Positions 1 through 9,481 are shown, counted from the stretch's first letter. The stretch: DNA of 64,000 nt from Hyphomicrobiales bacterium (GCA_027487555.1 JAIYDI010000018.1:62001-126000), one strand, 5' to 3'. Notes: generated by a model not told the origin, from the sequence alone. Numbers and translations are program-made.

Positions 1-320
1 ACCTTGTCGGCCTCCTGCGTGTTCCGCACATATTGCAGGAAGGCGTAGGAGCCGATCTTGCCGGTCACATCGCTCAGGGCTTCGTAACGGGAGATCGCAG
101 CGAGCAGCCCACCCGAAGCGGTGAGGTCCGTCAGTTTGCCCTGGTAATCCGCCTCGAAGCTCCGCGCTTCCGCGATAGCCTTCGCAAGATCTAGCTTCAG
201 CGCGGTCGACTCATTGCCGGGATAGAGATCGTCGAGATTCCAGGTCGGCATCTTGCCCAATTGCTTGCTGGCCTTCTGGGTGGCGGCTTCGGCCGCGCGC
301 GGCAAACGGATATCGGACAC
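1..320 (-). CDS. M3 family oligoendopeptidase F, N-terminal part (cut by window edge)
   Basis: This is the first ~106 codons of a cytoplasmic zinc metallopeptidase of the M3 (thimet/PepF) family, which cleaves short peptides. The N-terminal pattern WNLDDLYPG followed by a helical stretch with RYEAL and GSYAFLQYVRNTQEADK matches the N-terminal lobe of PepF proteins. The HExxH zinc site would lie beyond the window edge and cannot be checked. I chose the GTG at 318-320, which gives VSDIRLPRAAEAATQ, because the conserved region begins well before the ATG at 250-252. Family known, call inferred from the N-terminus only. Confidence 0.72.
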   Translation of the reverse strand, partial: MSDIRLPRAAEAATQKASKQLGKMPTWNLDDLYPGNESTALKLDLAKAIAEARSFEADYQGKLTDLTASGGLLAAISRYEALSDVTGKIGSYAFLQYVRNTQEADK

Positions 321-432
321 GGGCAATCACCTTGGGATGGGTCGAACGCAATGCGGCGCGGACCTTAGCGATGCCGGAGCGGGAAGGGAAGGTGGCGCGA
401 TGGCGCCGCGCTTCTCGCGCCTGGGATGCGCC

Positions 433-2694
433 TCAGAACCCGGCCGAGAGCGTGGCGCGGGCGGTCGTGGCGTGGCTGCCGGCGGTGTCGGCGGCATATT
501 CGATATCGCCCGAGACGGTAACGCCGCTTTGGAGCCGATAGTCGAGGTTGGCGCCGAGGAACCCGCCAAAGGCCTCGCCCGCCGATCCGGTCGCAAAGCT
601 TATGTCGCTGCCGAGCAGGTTGGCATCCACCTCGTCGCCGGTGCGCCTGCGGCCGTCGGCGCCGGCGCGTAAAGTCCAGGTCAGAGTGCCGTCCTCGGTC
701 AGCATCGGAACGAGCGCCAGCGCCAGTTGTGCCCGCAGCGCGAATTCGGAGACGGTCCGCTCGTCAACCACCAGATTGTCGTTGGCGCCTGTCTCCTCGT
801 AGCCGTCGAGCGACATCTGCGTATAGCGAAGTCGCACGCTCGGAGTCAGCACCGTGTCGCCGAGCCCGATATCGGCGCCCGCCGTCAGCACCGGGGTGAA
901 GAAGCTGCCATTGAATGTGGCTTCGGCGCTGGTGAGGCCCCCCGACAAGGTATTGTCGGCCACCGAGCGGGTGCTGGTGATGTCGAGCAGGCCATAGATG
1001 GCCGAAAGATCGGCAAAGAAATTCCCCTGGTCGAAACGGAGATGTGCGCCCAACGCGCCGCCTGACATGGATGTCTCCTGGCTCAATCCCACCTCGCCAG
1101 TCGCTACAAATGCGGCCACGGAGACACCCCCCGTGATCGTGTCGGAGGTCATGACTTCGAGGCCAGCTCTGGTTCCCAAATGGTTCAGGCTTCTGCCTGC
1201 GAGGTCCTCCTGGCCGTCCCGATCAACCACGCCACCAAACTGTCCGACCCAGGCATGGACATCGCACCGTGAGGCCGATGCCTGCCTGGCGCCCGGCTGA
1301 TCGAGGCACGCGCTGTTTCCCGATTGCGGCAGGCCGCCGGCGCCGTCAGTCAGCGCGAGGATCATGTCCTCGCTCAGCACCAGACCTGCCCGATCGAGCA
1401 CGGCGATTGTACTGCCCGCGCTGGCATAGGGGTTAACGGATTCAATCGTGTTCGCACTGCCCGCGTAGGTCAGCACTGTGTTGAGGCCGGGGCCAAACCC
1501 CAGATCAATGTTGGAGCCATCGAGCACAACCCGTCCTTCCACAATGGATCCGGCCAGGAAGTTCAGGGTTGAGTGAAAAGCAGATATCGCTGCGTATGAC
1601 CCCGTTATGTACCCGCCATTGTCCATTACAGAGTAGGCAATATTCACCCCTGTAGATCGAGCTCCAGAAATCGTTCCGGAGTTATATATATAACCTCCAG
1701 CCCCGCTCAATGTGACGGCAACAAGCCCATCGGTCTGGATATTCCCTGAATTGTATATTCTTGAGTTGAATCCGTCGGATAAAATAGCGAAACCAATATC
1801 CACATCTTTGTTTATAAGTGATCCACTGTTGTATACTGTTAGTTCGTGGCCAACGCTGAATATATTAGATGCGAAAAAACCGCCAGTTTCGATGAGTCCG
1901 GAGTTTGTAATCGTAGTGCCGTCTGCTGCGTTATACAGGCCAAACATTCCGTTTTCACCCAGATCAATGCGACCTGTATTGACTGCATCGGTATTTGCTC
2001 CGAATATACCAATTCCATTATTACTATATCCGAAACCTGTGATGTCTCCCGTATTCAAAATTGTCGTCCCGAGTCCTGAAGTATACATCGCGTAACCGCC
2101 GTCACCGCGCGACTCGATCGTCCCTCGGTTTGTCATGGTTGCATCCACGCCGGAAACCGACATCGCTTCGCCCGATGACCCGTAGGTCACAATAGTGCCG
2201 GAGTTGACGATGCGCGAACTTGCGCCGATACCGTAGAGACTGCGCACGTTGTCGCCCGTCGTCACAACAGAGCCCAAATTGTCGATAAAGCTATTGTCGC
2301 CCGCGATGTAGATGGCGGTGTCGCGCGAAGACATGATGCCGTGGTTGTTGATGGTCGCTTCGTCGCCGGGCGCCCACACGACAGAGCCGCTGCCTGAAGC
2401 GACTGTGATGGTCCCGTAGTTCGTCAGGGCTTGCGAGAGGCCATTCATCTCGACGGCATTGATCCCGTCGACGGTGACAGTCCCGCCGGTCTCGACCCGG
2501 CCGATATCGCCGTCATCTGCCATCACCTGCTGCGCCACCGTCTGCCCGTCGACGATCGTGAAGCCGTTGGCCAGGGCAAATCCGGGAGCCAGCGCCACGC
2601 CCAACGACAGCACGGCGAGGCAGCGGCGCCGGAGGCGCGTCGTGGTAGCGGCGTCAGCGCACCTGCAGGCGCAACTCCAGGTGCTTGGCAGCAT
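433..2694 (-). CDS. Autotransporter (type V secretion) with beta-helix passenger and C-terminal barrel
   Basis: A 753-residue surface protein. After a basic stretch and hydrophobic signal (LAVLSLGVALAPGFALA) comes a passenger with at least eleven short repeats of the type N-x-G-x-I spaced about 20 residues apart (NYGTIT, NSGTIV, NRGTIE, NTGDIT, NSGNIQ), the pattern of a right-handed beta-helix. The last ~230 residues look like an autotransporter barrel and end in Phe, as outer membrane barrels usually do. I chose ATG 2694 because GGGAG lies 9 bases upstream and the signal peptide follows; the frame stays open further upstream without signal features. The middle of the passenger (1741-2040) is about 41% GC by hand count, far below its surroundings. 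The ligand or adhesive role is unknown. Confidence 0.85.
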   Translation of the reverse strand: MLPSTWSCACRCADAATTTRLRRRCLAVLSLGVALAPGFALANGFTIVDGQTVAQQVMADDGDIGRVETGGTVTVDGINAVEMNGLSQALTNYGTITVASGSGSVVWAPGDEATINNHGIMSSRDTAIYIAGDNSFIDNLGSVVTTGDNVRSLYGIGASSRIVNSGTIVTYGSSGEAMSVSGVDATMTNRGTIESRGDGGYAMYTSGLGTTILNTGDITGFGYSNNGIGIFGANTDAVNTGRIDLGENGMFGLYNAADGTTITNSGLIETGGFFASNIFSVGHELTVYNSGSLINKDVDIGFAILSDGFNSRIYNSGNIQTDGLVAVTLSGAGGYIYNSGTISGARSTGVNIAYSVMDNGGYITGSYAAISAFHSTLNFLAGSIVEGRVVLDGSNIDLGFGPGLNTVLTYAGSANTIESVNPYASAGSTIAVLDRAGLVLSEDMILALTDGAGGLPQSGNSACLDQPGARQASASRCDVHAWVGQFGGVVDRDGQEDLAGRSLNHLGTRAGLEVMTSDTITGGVSVAAFVATGEVGLSQETSMSGGALGAHLRFDQGNFFADLSAIYGLLDITSTRSVADNTLSGGLTSAEATFNGSFFTPVLTAGADIGLGDTVLTPSVRLRYTQMSLDGYEETGANDNLVVDERTVSEFALRAQLALALVPMLTEDGTLTWTLRAGADGRRRTGDEVDANLLGSDISFATGSAGEAFGGFLGANLDYRLQSGVTVSGDIEYAADTAGSHATTARATLSAGF

Positions 2695-3059
2695 AGTCTC
2701 AATCTCCCAAGATATGGCGCTGCCGCGGAAGTTTGCCGCTTGGCGCATCGTCTTGCCCGGCGCCCGCGCATAGCAAGCGCAGGCCACGGATGTTCCGGCA
2801 GGGACACGGCAAAATGGTGCGCATTTGGCCTGCGGGACCTTGGGCCGCGGCATGCCCATCCTGCCCATGTGCCATAGGCAACCTTCTTGCGCGCGTCAGC
2901 CCACCGGAACATCCATTGGCTATTGGGTCCCGATGGCATCGTTCAAGTGCATTTTCGCGGTTGGGACGAATGGTTAAGGAATTGAGACGGACTGATAAGT
3001 CTGCGATGTATGCATCATGTGGTAACCAGTTGTCGGTCCGTATCGGGGGGGTGGCGACA
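2695..3059. other. Divergent intergenic region, no gene seen
   Basis: This stretch separates the minus-strand autotransporter from the plus-strand AraC regulator and should hold both promoters. Open frames run through it on both strands as upstream extensions of the flanking genes, but none shows family motifs or a good ribosome binding site except near the chosen starts. No clear inverted repeat was seen. Confidence 0.5.
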
Positions 3060-4109
3060 ATGACAGGCGCGATTGAATCGTCCAGCTTTTCAGCCACGAT
3101 AGACTGCTATTCGGCTGAGTTCGGTGGCAATGGACCATATGGCGTCGCGGCCTATGCCGAGGTGCTGAAGTCTTCCTTCGATTTCTCCATTCCCGACTTT
3201 GCCCTGCATCAGCCCTTCTTCGCGCGGGCGGAGTTGCGCTTTCTGCCCGACCTGATCGTATCGCGCGCCCAATCGTCCGCTTCCCGCCTCAGCCGCACCG
3301 GCCGTACCATAGCGTCGCGCGCCACCGACCAGATCCTTGTCGTCACCTACTCGACCGGCCATTTCGACGTGACGATCGATGGGGAGACCCGGCGGGTCGA
3401 GCCGGGACAAGTGCTGTTTGTCGACCTGGCGCGCGAAATCGCCATTGAGGCACCACATGTCGACAATCTCTGCCTCGCCATTTCACGCCACAGGCTTGAG
3501 GCGCTTGTCGATCGGCTCGATAGCGCTCACGGCTACATCAGGCCGGACGATGCGCTGTCGCGGCTTCTGCGGGGCATGATGGAGCGGGTCATCACCGACG
3601 GTCCTGCAATCAGCGTCGTTGATGCGCGTGGCATTGCCGATGCTCTCTTCCGTGTTGCGGCGGCCGCGATGGCGCCGCCGTCACGGCAATCGACGAATTC
3701 CGGGCGCGCAACCGCATCGCTGGTCGACATCAAGGCCTTTATCGAGGAGCGTCTGCTCGAGCAGGCGATGGGGCCGCAGGTCCTGCTCGAGCATTTCGGC
3801 ATAACCCGGTCTTCGCTTTACCGCCTCTTCGAGCCGCTGGGCGGGGTCAGCGCCTTCATTGCGAAACGTCGGCTCACCTATGCGTTCCGACGCCTGTCGG
3901 ATACCCGTACAGCGCGCGACCGGATTTCGCGCCTTGCCGAGGAACTCGGCTACAGCCATCCCTCCGCCTTCACCCGCGCCTTCAAGGACGCCTTCGGCCT
4001 GTCGCCCAGGAATGTACAGGCGCTGGCCGCACACGCCCGTGACCATGATGTGCCATTGATGACAACGCGCGAGCCGTTGCAGTTCTTCACGCCGCTCGAC
4101 AAGGGATGA
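3060..4109 (+). CDS. AraC family transcriptional regulator
   Basis: A 349-residue regulator. The N-terminal ~200 residues look like an AraC-binding-like cupin domain, with GHFDVTIDGETRRVEPGQ and FVDLAREIAIEA. The last ~100 residues carry two helix-turn-helix units ending in RISRLAEELGYSHPSAFTR and AFKDAFGLSPRNV, the classic AraC/XylS signature. ATG 3060 follows a G-rich stretch; an in-frame ATG at 2970 is an alternative. It is divergent from the autotransporter, so it may control that gene, but this is inference from position only. Inducer unknown. Confidence 0.87.
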   Translation: MTGAIESSSFSATIDCYSAEFGGNGPYGVAAYAEVLKSSFDFSIPDFALHQPFFARAELRFLPDLIVSRAQSSASRLSRTGRTIASRATDQILVVTYSTGHFDVTIDGETRRVEPGQVLFVDLAREIAIEAPHVDNLCLAISRHRLEALVDRLDSAHGYIRPDDALSRLLRGMMERVITDGPAISVVDARGIADALFRVAAAAMAPPSRQSTNSGRATASLVDIKAFIEERLLEQAMGPQVLLEHFGITRSSLYRLFEPLGGVSAFIAKRRLTYAFRRLSDTRTARDRISRLAEELGYSHPSAFTRAFKDAFGLSPRNVQALAAHARDHDVPLMTTREPLQFFTPLDKG

Positions 4110-4155
4110 ACCCGTCTTTCGATTGCCAGGGCCATTCAGGCGCACGACCTCGTCG

Positions 4156-4806
4156 CTACGCGACTTCTCGGCTTTCCATGGCGCCTACCAGCGCATCATC
4201 GAGCAGTGGCAGGGGATAGACCACTGCCAGCCGATCGAAGCCCTGGAAGATGGCGGCTGCCGTTTCCGGGTCTTGCGACAGGGACTCGAGCAACAGGTGT
4301 CGCAGGGCGGTGGCCGCGCGTCCGGCCTCGGCGCCGAGCGCCGCCAGCGTACGGAGCGTCTCGTCGCTCCCGGCGCGCGCATCATTGTCTGCAGGGCGCC
4401 CCTTGAATCGCCGGGTCACCTGCGCGGTGAAGTCGGCGGCGAGATAGGCGGCGCCCAGCATGCCGGGCTCAGCCGGTTCGGCGGAAAGCCGGGCCCAAAC
4501 GGCCGTCAGCGCAAATCCTGCCGGGCCCATACTGTCCGCAATCTCGGCAAATGCCGCGCCGTCAAACGGTTCGGTGAGGTCCGGCGCATAGGGCAGGGCG
4601 GGCGCGAGGCCGAGTTGCAGCGCCGCCGTCACTCGGTTGGCCAGCGCCGCGCGCAGGTCCGGGCGCGTGTCCTCGGCCATCAAGGCGCGCACCGCCTGGT
4701 GGCTGGCCGCGGCGCTCACGCTGGCCGAAGTCCTGTAGTACAGGTCTGCAAAAATCTCGAAGGCTACAGCCGTATAGGCCGTGCCTCGTGGGCCGATTGC
4801 CACCAT
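4156..4806 (-). CDS. Unrecognised 216-residue protein
   Basis: I do not recognise this family. The protein is Ala-rich and predicted mostly helical, with no signal peptide, Cys pair or clear membrane segment. The ATG at 4806 directly follows an in-frame TGA and has no visible Shine-Dalgarno, which would fit translational coupling to something upstream or a decayed locus. It converges on the AraC gene. Codon use is GC-rich in third positions like its neighbours, which argues for coding. A competing plus-strand frame across the same bases is less protein-like. Confidence 0.45.
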   Translation of the reverse strand: MVAIGPRGTAYTAVAFEIFADLYYRTSASVSAAASHQAVRALMAEDTRPDLRAALANRVTAALQLGLAPALPYAPDLTEPFDGAAFAEIADSMGPAGFALTAVWARLSAEPAEPGMLGAAYLAADFTAQVTRRFKGRPADNDARAGSDETLRTLAALGAEAGRAATALRHLLLESLSQDPETAAAIFQGFDRLAVVYPLPLLDDALVGAMESREVA

Positions 4807-5459
4807 TCAGGACTCAATCAGGAGGATGTTGCGGTTCGGGTCAGTCCCCAGCCGGTGCCGCCCCCAAAACGGCTGCCGGTATCGGGTAGGCCAGCGCCTT
4901 GGGTGGGTGCGGCCCGATATGTTCGAGCTGCGTGCCGTCGACGCTGGTGGCCTTCTTTCGCCTCGCCCGCAACTGCGAGGGGACCGTTCTTCGCGCGATC
5001 CGTGGTATTGTGCCGATGGCAATACAGCAGATCGCAAAAGCGGCTGCAAGTGACTCCGCAATTATACATTCGCGTGATGTGTTCGATTACGACGTGGGCG
5101 CCGGTTTCTATTCATCTTGGCTTCATGTTTGCGGCACGCGCGTGGCGCAATCCGGGCAAGGCCGGGTCATCAACTTCGAGGGGAGGTGTCGATGCCTCCT
5201 CGGGGATCTGTAGTTAGGTCGCCAAGCCACTGGATTTGCGTGATATTTTCTGGTCGCGAACTTGTCCCCGCGGCCCGTCGCCATGCGATACTGGGCCTAT
5301 CGCAAGCGACAATCTGCGGAGGCGGAAATGTCCTGTTCAGATTGTTGAAATGTGCCGTGGCGGGGCCGCTTGGCGGGGAACATGGGCACATTCAGGTGCG
5401 TGCTTGCATCGGAGGGCTGAACATCCGATTTTCGCGGCCATGCAAGACCGGAAACACCC
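4807..5459. other. 650-base gene-poor stretch
   Basis: No convincing gene was found here. Three minus-strand frames are open between about 4807 and 5069. One of them ends in TDPNRNILLIES directly before the ATG at 4806; another, with no ATG, GTG or TTG start, has a protein-like run containing LEHIGPHPPKALAYPIP. The overlap of several partly plausible frames could mean a decayed gene with frameshifts. The right half (5070-5459), upstream of the DsbA-like gene, shows a small GC-rich hairpin near 5176-5202 but no poly-T. Confidence 0.4.
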
Positions 5460-6110
5460 ATGAGCAAATCGATCCGCATCGACTACTTCACCGATATCGT
5501 CTGTCCCTGGTGCCTCGTCGGTGGCGAGCGCCTCGACCAGGCGATCGCCGGCCTCCCCGCCGATGTTGCGGTCGAACTCGTCACCCATCCCTTCTATCTC
5601 GATCCCAATACGCCGGAGGATGGTATCGTGGTGGCCGATATGCTGCGGCAGCGCTATGGCCGTGACCCGAGGGAGATCTGGGCACGCGTCGAGCAGGAAG
5701 CGGCGAAGACCGGCATCGCGCTCGATCTCAGCCAGCAGCCGCGCGCTTACCCGACTGCCAAGGGGCACACGCTGGTGCGTCTGGCGGCCGAAAAGGGCAC
5801 GCAGCACGCGCTCTCAAATGCATTGGCGCGGGCCTACTTCCTCGACCACAAGCAGGTCAACGAGATCGAGGTGCTCGCCGAGCTTGCGATCGCGCATGGC
5901 TTCACTTCAGAGGAGGCGCGCGCCCTGCTTTCCGACCCGCGTGAACTGGCCATCACCCATCAGCTTGCCATGGACGCGGCCCAACAGGGTATCCAGGGCG
6001 TGCCGTTCTTCGTGTTCGAGAATCGCTTCGCGCTTTCGGGCTGCCAGCCGCACGAAGTGTTCGAGCGCGCGCTGGCCCTCGCGCAGCAGCCCCCCAAGGC
6101 CGATGCTTGA
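5460..6110 (+). CDS. DsbA family (FrnE-like) thiol oxidoreductase
   Basis: A 216-residue thioredoxin-fold protein with the active-site motif CPWC at residues 15-18, directly after the first strand, a helical insertion, and the cis-proline segment GVPFFVFENRFALSG near residue 180. There is no signal peptide, so it should act in the cytoplasm, as in the FrnE / 2-hydroxychromene-2-carboxylate isomerase-like branch of the DsbA superfamily. Two Cys in CPWC favour a redox role over the isomerases, which usually lack one. It stands alone between non-coding DNA and DUF992. Substrate unknown. Confidence 0.88.
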   Translation: MSKSIRIDYFTDIVCPWCLVGGERLDQAIAGLPADVAVELVTHPFYLDPNTPEDGIVVADMLRQRYGRDPREIWARVEQEAAKTGIALDLSQQPRAYPTAKGHTLVRLAAEKGTQHALSNALARAYFLDHKQVNEIEVLAELAIAHGFTSEEARALLSDPRELAITHQLAMDAAQQGIQGVPFFVFENRFALSGCQPHEVFERALALAQQPPKADA

Positions 6111-6189
6111 TAGGCGTGGGGCAAAAAGCTGTGGCGCCGTGCTGTCCGCATCGGCGCCACGCGCTTCATTGTCCGTTGGCGGGCTGCGC

Positions 6190-6657
6190 TCAGTAGAGCG
6201 TCAGGCCGGTCAGCGTCACGGCCCAGTTGAGGCCGACCTGGCCCTGGATCGAGAGCGGCTGCAGGGCATAGCCGCGCCTCGAGCCACCGATCAGCCAATT
6301 GCCGCCCAGGCCGACACCGAGGGTTGCTTCCGCAGACCCGCCGACATAGTTGCCCGAAAGCGAGCCCGTACCGTACTTGGTGTTGCTGGCCGAAAACACC
6401 AGCCACTCGATATGGGTGTAGCCGGTCACACCGATGTCGATACCGAGCTTGTCGATGCGCCCCTCATAGACTTCGGTCTTGTAGCCGCTGCGGTAGAACT
6501 TGCAGGTCAGATCTTTGCTGGAAGCAATGATCAGGCCGATGCCCGGTTCCACGTCGCAGGCGAGGCGACCCACGCGTACGCGGGTGTCGGCCTGTGCGGC
6601 GGGGACTAGTGCGGTAATCGCAAGTGCGGCAACCGCCGCGGCAAGAATGGCTTTCAT
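6190..6657 (-). CDS. DUF992 family periplasmic protein
   Basis: A 155-residue exported protein. The first ~23 residues are a signal peptide (MKAILAAAVAALAITALVPA, then AQA). The mature part has LACDVEPGIGLIIASSKDLTCKF, with two Cys, then strand-rich sequence with YTHIEWLVFSA, typical of DUF992, a family common in Rhizobiales with no known function. ATG 6657 is preceded by GAGGG at good spacing; the upstream in-frame extension lacks signal features. Confidence 0.82.
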   Translation of the reverse strand: MKAILAAAVAALAITALVPAAQADTRVRVGRLACDVEPGIGLIIASSKDLTCKFYRSGYKTEVYEGRIDKLGIDIGVTGYTHIEWLVFSASNTKYGTGSLSGNYVGGSAEATLGVGLGGNWLIGGSRRGYALQPLSIQGQVGLNWAVTLTGLTLY

Positions 6658-6793
6658 GATGGATTCCCTCGTGTTTGACGCGTCTCGAATGGACCCTCGC
6701 GAGGGGTGAGTCTTATCCGTCGGCGCGAACGGAACAAGCCCCCACGGGCGACGGCACGGCAGCCGCTTCGCCCATGCTGAACGCGCGGATGTC

Positions 6794-6827
6794 CCAAACG
6801 AAAACGCCACCCGTATGGGGTGGCGTT
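6794..6827 (-). terminator. Rho-independent terminator of rpsU
   Basis: A perfect 10-bp stem (6803-6812 with 6818-6827, loop of 5) is followed on the minus strand by TTTTCGTTT. It lies 34 bases after the rpsU stop. Confidence 0.8.
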
Positions 6828-6860
6828 CCTGAACCATGGCTGAATATTTTCAACCGCATC

Positions 6861-7103
6861 TTACGCGCGAGCGGGACGTGCCGCTGCTGCCGGTGCGGCG
6901 ATGCCGCCTTCGCGCTGCGCACGCTTGCGGGCGAGCTTGCGAGCCCGACGCACGGCCTCCGCCTTCTGGCGAGCCTTCTTCTCGGAGGGCTTTTCGTAAT
7001 AGTTCCGGAGCTTCATCTCCCGGAACACGCCCTCGCGCTGCAGCTTCTTCTTCAGCGCCCGGAGCGCCTGATCCACATTGTTATCGCGAACAACTACTTG
7101 CAA
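6861..7103 (-). CDS. rpsU: 30S ribosomal protein S21
   Basis: An 80-residue small-subunit protein that binds 16S rRNA near the anti-Shine-Dalgarno region and assists initiation. [40 protein letters not shown] and the basic [15 protein letters not shown] tail are diagnostic. I chose the TTG at 7103, which aligns with the usual MQVxVRDNN start; another TTG at 7109 adds two residues, and no ATG is available. The A/P-rich C-terminus is longer than in enterobacteria, as is usual in alphaproteobacteria. Confidence 0.95.
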   Translation of the reverse strand: MQVVVRDNNVDQALRALKKKLQREGVFREMKLRNYYEKPSEKKARQKAEAVRRARKLARKRAQREGGIAAPAAAARPARA

Positions 7104-7254
7104 GCGCAACCGCCCTTCGGAAAGTCAGATCTGTTTGAGTTACAAGCACATCCACCAAAGCAGATATGCCGACCGGCACAAGGCCGATCACGTTGGTGGC
7201 GCTATATAGCCCCTCGGATTGCGCTTGTCCACTCCTGCGCGCGCCGAAACGCCG

Positions 7255-8319
7255 TCATTTCTGGCGGTTTTTGACCATGACGTGGTTCACGTGCCCCATC
7301 TTCCGGCCCGGGCGAGCGTCGGCCTTGCCATAGGCATGCGGACGCGCCGTCTGGCCAAGACGGTCGGGAATCACCTCGATCTCGTCGCCCACGAGATTCT
7401 CCATCACTACGTCGGCCAGTCGCGCCGGGTTGCCGAGCGGCCACCCGAGAATGGCGCGAATATGCTGGTCGAACTGGTCGGTGATGCACACCGCCTCTGT
7501 CCAGTGGCCGGAATTGTGCACGCGCGGTGCGATCTCGTTCACCAGCAGGCGGCCCGATGGCAAAACGAAGAACTCCACCCCCATCACGCCGACATAGCCG
7601 AGCGCCTCGACGATTCGCGTTGCGATCTGCTCGGCTTCGCGCGCTGTCTTCTTCTTGATGGTTGCCGGGACCGTGCTGGTCTTCAGAATATGATGGCGGT
7701 GCACATTCTCCGCCGGTTCGAAGGCCCGGATTTCGCCGGCGGCGTTGCGCGCGATCACCACCGAGATTTCCTTGTCGAAATCGACGAAGCCTTCGAGCAC
7801 CAGCGGGTGCGGCGCCAGCATCTCGAAAGCGTTCGCCGCCTCGGGCAGGCTGCGCACGATGCGCTGGCCCTTGCCATCATAGCCGAGCCGGGTGGTCTTC
7901 AGCACCGCGGGCGTGCCGATTTCCGAGAGTTCCGCTTCGAGGTGATCGAGGTCGGCGATGGCGGCGAATGGTGCCACGGCGATTCGATGGATCGTGAGGA
8001 ACGCCTTTTCCGCCAGCCGGTCCTGGCTGATGGCGAGCGCATTGGCGCCGGGTCGCAAGGGCTTCAGGCCCTGCAGCAGTTCCGCAGTGGTCGCCGGCAC
8101 ATTCTCGAACTCGTAGGTGACCACATCGACCTGCGACGCGAAGGCCCGCAGCGCCTCTTCGTCTTCATAAGCCGCAATGGTCCTCAGGGGCGTCACGTCG
8201 AAGGCCGGGCTCGCGGGGTCCGGGCAATAGATATGCGTCTTTGCGCCGAGCCGCGCGGCGGCGAGCGACAGCATGCGTCCCAGTTGCCCGCCGCCTAGAA
8301 TGCCAATGGTGCTGCCCAT
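7255..8319 (-). CDS. purK: 5-(carboxyamino)imidazole ribonucleotide synthase
   Basis: A 354-residue ATP-grasp enzyme of de novo purine synthesis that carboxylates AIR with bicarbonate and ATP to N5-CAIR. GGGQLGRM is at residues 9-16, and YEFENVP, LKTTRLGYDGKGQ and the ATP-grasp segments EGFVDFDKEISV and VNEIAPRVHNSGHWT are all present. The start MGSTIGILGG fits the family; it lies 16 bases after the purE stop, so purE-purK form an operon. An upstream in-frame extension overlaps purE and is rejected. Confidence 0.96.
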   Translation of the reverse strand: MGSTIGILGGGQLGRMLSLAAARLGAKTHIYCPDPASPAFDVTPLRTIAAYEDEEALRAFASQVDVVTYEFENVPATTAELLQGLKPLRPGANALAISQDRLAEKAFLTIHRIAVAPFAAIADLDHLEAELSEIGTPAVLKTTRLGYDGKGQRIVRSLPEAANAFEMLAPHPLVLEGFVDFDKEISVVIARNAAGEIRAFEPAENVHRHHILKTSTVPATIKKKTAREAEQIATRIVEALGYVGVMGVEFFVLPSGRLLVNEIAPRVHNSGHWTEAVCITDQFDQHIRAILGWPLGNPARLADVVMENLVGDEIEVIPDRLGQTARPHAYGKADARPGRKMGHVNHVMVKNRQK

Positions 8320-8335
8320 GGGCAGCGGCGAAGAG

Positions 8336-8830
8336 TCAGGGCTCGTCACTGGGGAACTCCGGCACGGAACGGGTCTGGTGGGCGCGAAAGTCGTTGAGCG
8401 CATCGGCGATGTCCTCGTCGGAGATCGCAAGGATTGCGGCGGCGAGCAGCGCGGCATTCACCGCGCCCGCGCGCCCGATGGCGAGCGTGCCCACGGGGAT
8501 GCCGGCCGGCATCTGCACGATCGAGTAGAGGCTGTCCTTGCCACCCATCGTCTTGGTTTCAGCCGGCACTCCCAGCACCGGCAAGGGCGTCAGCGCCGCG
8601 ACCATGCCTGGCAAGTGTGCGGCGCCGCCAGCGGATGCGATGATCACCTTGAAGCCCTCGGCTTTGGCGCCCTTCGCGAACGCCACCATCCGGTCGGGGG
8701 TGCGGTGCGCCGAAACGATGCGCGCCTCGTACTCGATCTTCAGCGCGTCGAGTGTCTCTGCGGCATGACGCAGGTTCGGCCAGTCGGACTGGCTTCCCAT
8801 GATGATGGCGACGGGCGGTGAACTGGGCAC
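8336..8830 (-). CDS. purE: N5-CAIR mutase
   Basis: A 164-residue class I PurE that converts N5-CAIR to CAIR, the step after PurK. GSQSDW at residues 12-17, SAHRTPDR and the glycine-rich [10 protein letters not shown] line the active site in this family. I chose GTG 8830 because GAGG lies 7 bases upstream; the ATG at 8878 would add residues not found in the family. It is first in the purEK operon. Confidence 0.96.
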   Translation of the reverse strand: MPSSPPVAIIMGSQSDWPNLRHAAETLDALKIEYEARIVSAHRTPDRMVAFAKGAKAEGFKVIIASAGGAAHLPGMVAALTPLPVLGVPAETKTMGGKDSLYSIVQMPAGIPVGTLAIGRAGAVNAALLAAAILAISDEDIADALNDFRAHQTRSVPEFPSDEP

Positions 8831-8917
8831 GATCAAACCCTCATCTCTCGTGGCGCCGGTGTGTCCCGGTCGGTGCAATGGCCATCCCTAAGCAGGCAGA
8901 CGGGCAGGGCGCAAGCC

Positions 8918-9133
8918 TCAGGCGATGATATCGGGCAGTAGGATATTCTCGAGCTGGACGATGCGATCCTTGAGCGCCAGCTTGCGCTTCTTCAGCCGCT
9001 GCAGCAGCATCTGGTCGGCTTGCCCGGTCTTGGTGAGCATCTCGATGGCCGCGTCTAGATCCGCGTGTTCCTGGCGCTTTACGGCCAGTTCCAGGCCAAG
9101 GGCGGCTTCCTGTTCCTTGGTCAGCGGCAGCAT
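8918..9133 (-). CDS. DUF465 / YdcH family small coiled-coil protein
   Basis: A 71-residue protein, nearly all helical and charged: KEQEAALGLELAVKRQEHAD then QMLLQRLKKRKLALKDRI. DUF465 proteins are short antiparallel coiled coils of unknown role. ATG 9133 gives the usual family length; an ATG ten codons upstream is possible. A second DUF465 gene lies divergently at 9305. Confidence 0.85.
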   Translation of the reverse strand: MLPLTKEQEAALGLELAVKRQEHADLDAAIEMLTKTGQADQMLLQRLKKRKLALKDRIVQLENILLPDIIA

Positions 9134-9304
9134 GAGTGAGTTTCCGTGTGGCAAAGGCCCCAAAAAGCCACTTTCGGTTAACCCATCACACGAAGTTTTG
9201 CATCTGGTTTTCAGAGTGGGAGTTCAAGGTGGCACTATTGCGCATCGACACCACGTGAATTTTTTGTGACGATTGAGTCGCTGTAGTCAGCAGGAGGAGT
9301 TGCT

Positions 9305-9481
9305 ATGACGACCGAAGGTCACATGGAGGCGCTCATTCGGCGCCACCGCGAGCTTGATCGCAAGATCGAAGCAGAACGTGTCCGTCCCAGCCATGACGAC
9401 ATGGTCATCGCGGCGTTGAAGCGTCGGAAACTCGAGATCAAGGATGAGCTCGAACGACTGAGGCATAGCGAAACTGCATAG
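9305..9481 (+). CDS. DUF465 / YdcH family small protein, second copy
   Basis: A 58-residue protein, MTTEGHMEALIRRHRELDRK through LKRRKLEIKDELERLRHS. It shares the helical pattern RHRELDRKI-x(n)-LKRRKLxIKDELERL of DUF465. AGGAGG stands 8 bases before the ATG and a strong terminator follows the stop, so this short gene is well supported. It forms a divergent pair with the DUF465 gene at 8918-9133. Confidence 0.88.
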   Translation: MTTEGHMEALIRRHRELDRKIEAERVRPSHDDMVIAALKRRKLEIKDELERLRHSETA

